DNA of 64,000 bases from Lachnospiraceae bacterium (lineage in GTDB: Bacteria; Bacillota; Clostridia; Lachnospirales; Lachnospiraceae), in the NCBI GenBank assembly GCA_900199595.1, contig FZRB01000017.1, positions 1-64,000 on the forward strand, written 5' to 3'. Every line of letters starts with the position of its first letter. Positions within the stretch are counted from its first letter, which is position 1. The notes beneath the pieces are model-generated. The model saw only the letters and a list, made by a program, of their open reading frames with translations. It searched no databases and was not told the DNA's origin. Both the position numbers and the translations under genes were made by a program. This document shows positions 61,419 through 64,000 of this stretch, piece after piece.

Positions 61419-62282
61419 ATGAAAAAATTTTTTAGTTTATTGATTGTACTTAGTCTATGCTTTGCACTTACAGCGTGTGGCTCTGACAGCGAGCAGACAG
61501 ATTCCAAAGGGAATGAAGTAACAACATCAAAGTCAGCGGCTAAGGAGGACAAGAAAGAATCTAAAGAAGAAAAGAAAGAATCAAAGGAATCTGGTGATGC
61601 TACAACAGAGGCTGCTGCTTCAGATGGAAGTGGTGAAACAACAGAGGCTGCAACAGAAAAAGCAGAGGATTCATCAGAGCCTCAGCCAACAGGAAATTCA
61701 ATAACTGTATATAATGATGATGGTGTTGAAGTTACCCTTTTAGAAAACAGCGATGGTACATACAGCACCAATGACGGAGTTCTTTATTATATGGGAGAAG
61801 ACAAAGTTTTTCGTGCAAGAGGACATGAAGATCTTCATCTGATCGTTGCTATTGAAGAAGAGGAAGGTACTTATGAAGAGCAGCTTTCCAAAACTACCAT
61901 AACAGTATTTAGTGGGGATGGTGGTGAGGTATCTGTTACTCATAATAATGATGACACATGGAGCACAAATGATGGAATCGTTTACTATATGGGAGACGAT
62001 GGAATACTTCGAGCAAAGGGATATGAAGACCTTTATACTGAGAGACCTGTATATGAAGAGACTGATGAAGATGATGATGAAGAAGTTGAACTGGAAAATC
62101 AGTCATTAGGAGAATCCATGACAGTTTATTATGAGGATGGAACCGAAGAGACTGTTACAAATAATGTAGATGAAGGTACATGGGTTACAAATTCAGGTAC
62201 TGTATATTATATGGGAGACGATGGGGTACTTCGTGCAAAAGGTGCACCGGATCTCTATACTACAAATCCAGCTGCAGAGTAA
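61419..62282 (+). CDS. Lipoprotein with three TVY..DG..YYMGDDG repeats
   Basis: This 287-residue protein has a lipoprotein signal (LSLCFALTAC, Cys about 20) and a Lys/Glu/Ser/Thr-rich low-complexity segment (about 25-95). Three repeats of about 60 residues follow (about 98-135, 163-205, 232-280), each of the form ITVY..DG.E...T, WSTNDG.VYYMGDDG.LRAKG.EDLY. I do not recognise the repeat; it may fold as a small beta unit. AAGGAG lies seven bases before the ATG. The upstream IS1182 element may have separated it from its native promoter; no promoter is visible between the IS and the gene. Confidence 0.8.
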   Translation: MKKFFSLLIVLSLCFALTACGSDSEQTDSKGNEVTTSKSAAKEDKKESKEEKKESKESGDATTEAAASDGSGETTEAATEKAEDSSEPQPTGNSITVYNDDGVEVTLLENSDGTYSTNDGVLYYMGEDKVFRARGHEDLHLIVAIEEEEGTYEEQLSKTTITVFSGDGGEVSVTHNNDDTWSTNDGIVYYMGDDGILRAKGYEDLYTERPVYEETDEDDDEEVELENQSLGESMTVYYEDGTEETVTNNVDEGTWVTNSGTVYYMGDDGVLRAKGAPDLYTTNPAAE

Positions 62283-62354
62283 AGAACTATATAGGTTTAA
62301 ATAGGGATTTGGTAGTGACGTAAATTTTGTCTTGTACTTGTACCAGATATTATT

Positions 62355-62383
62355 TTGATACATTAGCAACTTAGTGTTATTAT
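62355..62383 (+). promoter_or_regulatory. Promoter of the 62390 small-RNA-like unit
   Basis: TTGATA (62355-62360), 17 bases and TATTAT (62378-62383), with a predicted start near 62390. Confidence 0.65.
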
Positions 62384-62482
62384 AAATGATGAAGAGGGTG
62401 TTACCGATAGACGGTTGCCCCTGAAATAGAGTTGTTACAAAGAGCAACTGTTATCTCGTGGCGTGAGGGCAGTTGCTTTTTG
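62384..62482 (+). ncRNA. Candidate small RNA or attenuator with alternative stems
   Basis: A transcript of about 93 nt would run from the promoter at 62355-62383 to a terminator formed by GCAACTG (62444-62450) and CAGTTGC (62470-62476) with five T. The same GCAACTG can instead pair with GGTTGC as part of GATAGACGGTTGC (62406-62418) against GCAACTGTTATC (62444-62455), or with AGTTG (62430-62434). No start codon with a ribosome site or useful frame is present. The family is not recognised. The 62283-62693 gap otherwise holds only the promoters and short frame listed. Confidence 0.55.
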
Positions 62483-62550
62483 GTTGACTAAAAACTGTTC
62501 ACATATAATAAATACAATATAAACGCAAATTACAAGAATTCGTGGTGTTC

Positions 62551-62579
62551 TTGCCACTTTCTGTATACTACGATATAAT
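62551..62579 (+). promoter_or_regulatory. Promoter of the 62694 gene
   Basis: TTGCCA (62551-62556), a 17-base spacer and a perfect TATAAT (62574-62579), leaving a leader of about 108 bases before the ATG at 62694. Confidence 0.75.
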
Positions 62580-62622
62580 GTTCACGTATATTGAAATCCT
62601 AAATAAACAGGGAGACTAATTT

Positions 62623-62667
62623 GTGAATAAGCACCATAACAGCTTTACCTCAGGATTAAAAATATAA
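62623..62667 (+). CDS. Possible 14-residue leader peptide
   Basis: GTG at 62623 opens a 14-codon frame (MNKHHNSFTSGLKI) ending at TAA 62667, preceded by GGGAG eight bases upstream. It sits between the promoter at 62551-62579 and the 62694 gene. It may be a leader peptide or chance; nothing identifies a function. Confidence 0.3.
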   Translation: MNKHHNSFTSGLKI

Positions 62668-62693
62668 TTTTGATAAAAGATAGGAGAAGGGTT

Positions 62694-64000
62694 ATGCCAA
62701 GACGTCAGTTAGATAGTTACAAAAACCAAATCAATGATTTAAGACAGAGATTAAGACAGAATCAGGAGATGACAAAAGATGCACAGATAGATGCTATTGC
62801 CGCACTTTTAACATGGCAGGTAATGGAAAATGCATCTTTTCAGGATCTCTGCACAGACAGAAAGGTGAAAGCGTGCTGGCAGAGAAATTATGAAAAAAAT
62901 AAAGCTATTGCTGCAGAGTTTTATAATGCTTTAGGTCAGAATAAGATTCAAAGCATTTTGAGAAATAATGACAATGATAAGACGCTTGTAAAGAATTTTA
63001 AAATATATATAGCCGACAGGGATCGTTTCCCCGAGAATTTAGAAAGTCCCTATAAAATCAAGGCCTCTTATCGTATTCAGCAGCTGAAGGAGAACATGAA
63101 AAAAGGAAAATATCAGTCACCTGATGAACGCCGACATGCACTGGCTGAAATTCTGGCTGTAAGAGAAGCGGTGAAAGCGGGACGAGGTTCTGCCTTTTCT
63201 ATGCATTGGACACTAAGTGCCAGATACGTTCCGGGGGATGTTTCCAAAGAAGCTGATCGAATTGATGAAGAATTGAAAAAAGTACCGTCGGAAATTCTTG
63301 AGGAGCATTATCGGAGGATGCAAGGCATTACGTTTGGCGGTGCAATGCAGGAAGCTTTGGAACCATACAGAAAACCTGCTGTGGTTCGAGAAATGTTGCA
63401 GGTACAGGAAACTTTAAAAGATTTGCAGGCAGAAAATGCACATAAGGCTGGAGCAAAGCTTATTTGGCTGCTAAAACATCAGAATATGACTGACGAAGAA
63501 TTCTCTGAAGCTAAGGCCGGCGATATGATCGATGAGGTTGAAAATATACAGAATTCCCTTGTTTATAACCGATTTGTACAGAGCATGTCTGAAAAGGAAT
63601 TTATGAATATTCTCAAGAATGTTGATCCAAAGCATCCGGAGAAAGGGCAGGAGTTGCTGGAGGCCTATGATCGTGCCGAACAGATGGAGGCTCAGCGTGA
63701 CCCATGGGCAATCAATCTATATAATCGTTTGATGTCTGATCCGCAGGCTCTTGCAAATTTCCAAAAAACTATAAACGAGCTAAGTAATCCGGATTTCCTT
63801 AAAGCGCTTAATGTTACTTTGGGTGATAAAAATGTTTTATATAATCGACTGGATGATTTTAAAGAAGCCTTATTTAATATAGATGAGGATAAGAATAACT
63901 TTATAAAGCAGGCAGAACTTTTTCGTGAAAGATTCTGTTTCTGTCACAATACCTATTTTTCAACAGACAATAAGAAACATATTTATGACGACTTCCCTAA
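62694..64000 (+). CDS. Large helical protein of unknown function, cut by right edge
   Basis: The ATG at 62694 follows AGGAGAAGG and opens a frame of at least 435 codons with no stop before the window ends, so the gene is real and incomplete. The visible part begins MPRRQLDSYKNQINDLRQ, is rich in Lys, Glu, Gln and Ala, and is predicted mainly helical with coiled-coil character (about 1-30 and 190-290). No membrane segment, signal peptide or recognisable motif is seen. A Cys pair (FCFC) lies near the edge. Codon use is like its neighbours. I cannot assign a family; it has the same large, non-membrane, unannotated character as the 56143 gene. Confidence 0.85.
   Translation, partial: MPRRQLDSYKNQINDLRQRLRQNQEMTKDAQIDAIAALLTWQVMENASFQDLCTDRKVKACWQRNYEKNKAIAAEFYNALGQNKIQSILRNNDNDKTLVKNFKIYIADRDRFPENLESPYKIKASYRIQQLKENMKKGKYQSPDERRHALAEILAVREAVKAGRGSAFSMHWTLSARYVPGDVSKEADRIDEELKKVPSEILEEHYRRMQGITFGGAMQEALEPYRKPAVVREMLQVQETLKDLQAENAHKAGAKLIWLLKHQNMTDEEFSEAKAGDMIDEVENIQNSLVYNRFVQSMSEKEFMNILKNVDPKHPEKGQELLEAYDRAEQMEAQRDPWAINLYNRLMSDPQALANFQKTINELSNPDFLKALNVTLGDKNVLYNRLDDFKEALFNIDEDKNNFIKQAELFRERFCFCHNTYFSTDNKKHIYDDFP

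Overview
The window reads as chromosomal DNA of a Lachnospiraceae-type member of Clostridia. The evidence is an AT-rich sequence (roughly 38-40% GC by eye), strong Shine-Dalgarno sites, the dgt-dnaG-rpoD-trmK order, a TGS-fused uridine kinase, a class A RNase P RNA, AddAB instead of RecBCD, and several YesL/DUF624, InlB-repeat and Pro/Thr-linker proteins typical of that family. The genus (Butyrivibrio, Pseudobutyrivibrio, Roseburia or Coprococcus type) cannot be fixed from sequence reading alone.

Layout. 1-2.9 kb: an ISNCY/IS1202-type element has cut a sugar-binding lipoprotein gene, whose 3' part is followed by two CUT1 sugar permeases. 3-7.7 kb: a four-sensor GGDEF-GGDEF-EAL protein and a DUF624 membrane protein. 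7.8-10.4 kb: a PLP decarboxylase coupled to an EctB-like aminotransferase. 10.5-17.2 kb: the dgt-dnaG-rpoD-trmK operon and uridine kinase. 17.2-18 kb: a nested inverted-repeat element and rnpB (minus strand) with a clear promoter. 18-29.9 kb: a seven-gene membrane operon of ABC exporter, MoxR ATPase, DUF58 and a giant triple-vWA protein, interrupted by a second nested inverted-repeat element. 30-32.2 kb: an iron alcohol dehydrogenase and an SDR. 32.2-37.5 kb: a PP2C phosphatase, topoisomerase III, STAS protein and RsbW-like protein. 37.6-43.4 kb: a CbiK-like protein and two complete K+ uptake systems. 43.4-48.6 kb: a PRTase, an AAA/PD-(D/E)XK protein and a repeat-rich secreted protein. 48.7-56 kb: addB-addA. 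56-64 kb: a HipA/PI4K-like putative kinase, an LppM-like lipoprotein, a complete IS1182-family element, a three-repeat lipoprotein, a small-RNA-like unit and a large unknown gene running off the right edge.

How parts fit. MoxR, DUF58 and vWA proteins normally act together as a chaperone-like complex on membrane or secreted targets; here they share an operon with an ABC exporter and two unfamiliar membrane proteins, so a single envelope machine is likely. The phosphatase, STAS and RsbW-like proteins look like a partner-switching module. The two potassium systems each have a pore and an RCK subunit.

Non-coding signals stand out: three terminators and one promoter spacer share a GAACC-N-GGTTC core; two terminator hairpins have a promoter overlapping their left arm, so initiation escapes the hairpin; two intergenic elements are multi-branched long inverted repeats; and 62384-62482 looks like an independent small RNA or attenuator with mutually exclusive stems. 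No tRNA, 5S/16S/23S rRNA or CRISPR array was seen.
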